Origin: an uncultured Eubacteriales bacterium
GTDB taxonomy: Bacteria; Bacillota; Clostridia; Lachnospirales; CAG-274
Length of the DNA: 5,712 nt
NCBI GenBank assembly: GCA_902497185.1
Contig: CABVEG010000128.1
Coordinates: 1 to 5,712, forward strand
Direction: 5' to 3'
Below the pieces are notes generated by a model. The model was not told where the DNA came from. It saw only the letters and a program-made list of their open reading frames with translations, and made no database searches. A program made the position numbers and the translations under genes. Positions 5,589-5,712 of the stretch are shown one piece after another (position 1 is the stretch's first letter; each line of letters starts with the position of its first letter).

Positions 5589-5712
5589 CTATATTATCTC
5601 AAAATACCTCAGTGCATCCTTTATCGCTTCCACTTTCTCCGCTGTTGGATGCTTCCTCGGCTGTTTCAATTCCTCTACCGCATTAGGGGCATCATACATT
5701 GGCAAACCTAAA
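5589..5712 (-). CDS. Unidentified protein, C-terminal end (partial)
   Basis: The last 40 residues of a gene that enters from the right edge; the frame is open to the edge and ends at a TAG (5589-5591). The tail reads as an LGLPMYDAPNAVEEL segment followed by a charged helix (TAEKVEAIKDALRYFEII). I cannot name the family from so little. It lies only 12 bases before the nuclease ATG, and its stop overlaps the purine-rich ribosome binding site of that gene, so it is very likely in the same operon and may be another component. An internal ATG could in principle start a 36-residue peptide, but its ribosome binding site is poor. Confidence 0.6.
   Translation of the reverse strand, partial: LGLPMYDAPNAVEELKQPRKHPTAEKVEAIKDALRYFEII

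Noticed and set aside
1..5712. CRISPR array, tRNA genes, attachment sites, integrase or transposase genes
   Set aside because: I looked on both strands and saw no regularly spaced direct repeats, no cloverleaf-type tRNA sequence, no flanking duplicated sites and no recognisable recombinase motif, so mobility of the cassette cannot be shown from this window.

Overview
The window looks like a chromosomal segment of a low-GC, anaerobic Firmicute, most likely a clostridial or Lachnospiraceae-type bacterium. The evidence is the RNase Y tail, strong GGAGG-type ribosome binding sites, A+T-rich intergenic DNA, and a rubredoxin-fused flavoprotein of the kind found in strict anaerobes. This assignment is inferred from gene content only.

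Left part (1 to about 2119, all plus strand): the 3' end of rny (RNase Y) closed by a strong intrinsic terminator; a membrane-anchored His/Met-rich protein with two DUF305 (CopM-like) repeats; a small Cys-rich putative redox protein of the C_GCAxxG_C_C family; and a flavin reductase-rubredoxin fusion (high-molecular-weight rubredoxin) closed by a second intrinsic terminator. The last two genes are 32 bases apart and probably share a promoter upstream of the Cys-rich gene. They form a plausible electron-transfer pair.

Middle (about 2119 to 2676): a stretch without a confident intact gene. Its first 210 bases hold strong pairing potential, including an imperfect hairpin and two helices that would form a pseudoknot. 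They could be an uncharacterised structured RNA or the remnant of a mobile element. The rest, on the minus strand, carries an open frame without a convincing start that reads like the C-terminal piece of a decayed or fragmentary protein.

Right part (2677 to 5712, all minus strand): a compact operon, in transcription order. It runs from the last 40 residues of an unidentified gene, through a 456-residue protein with a C-terminal PD-(D/E)XK nuclease core and two small homologous proteins of unknown function, to an EcsC-like glycine-rich membrane-associated protein. Junctions are 12, 17 and 13 bases and finally a 4-base ATGA overlap, so the products are probably made together. A nuclease, a duplicated small partner protein and a hydrophobic glycine-rich protein together resemble an accessory conflict or anti-phage cassette. 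I do not recognise this combination as a named system, so it is the best candidate here for something undescribed. The defence role is inference from domain content and gene packing; no experiment or database search supports it yet.
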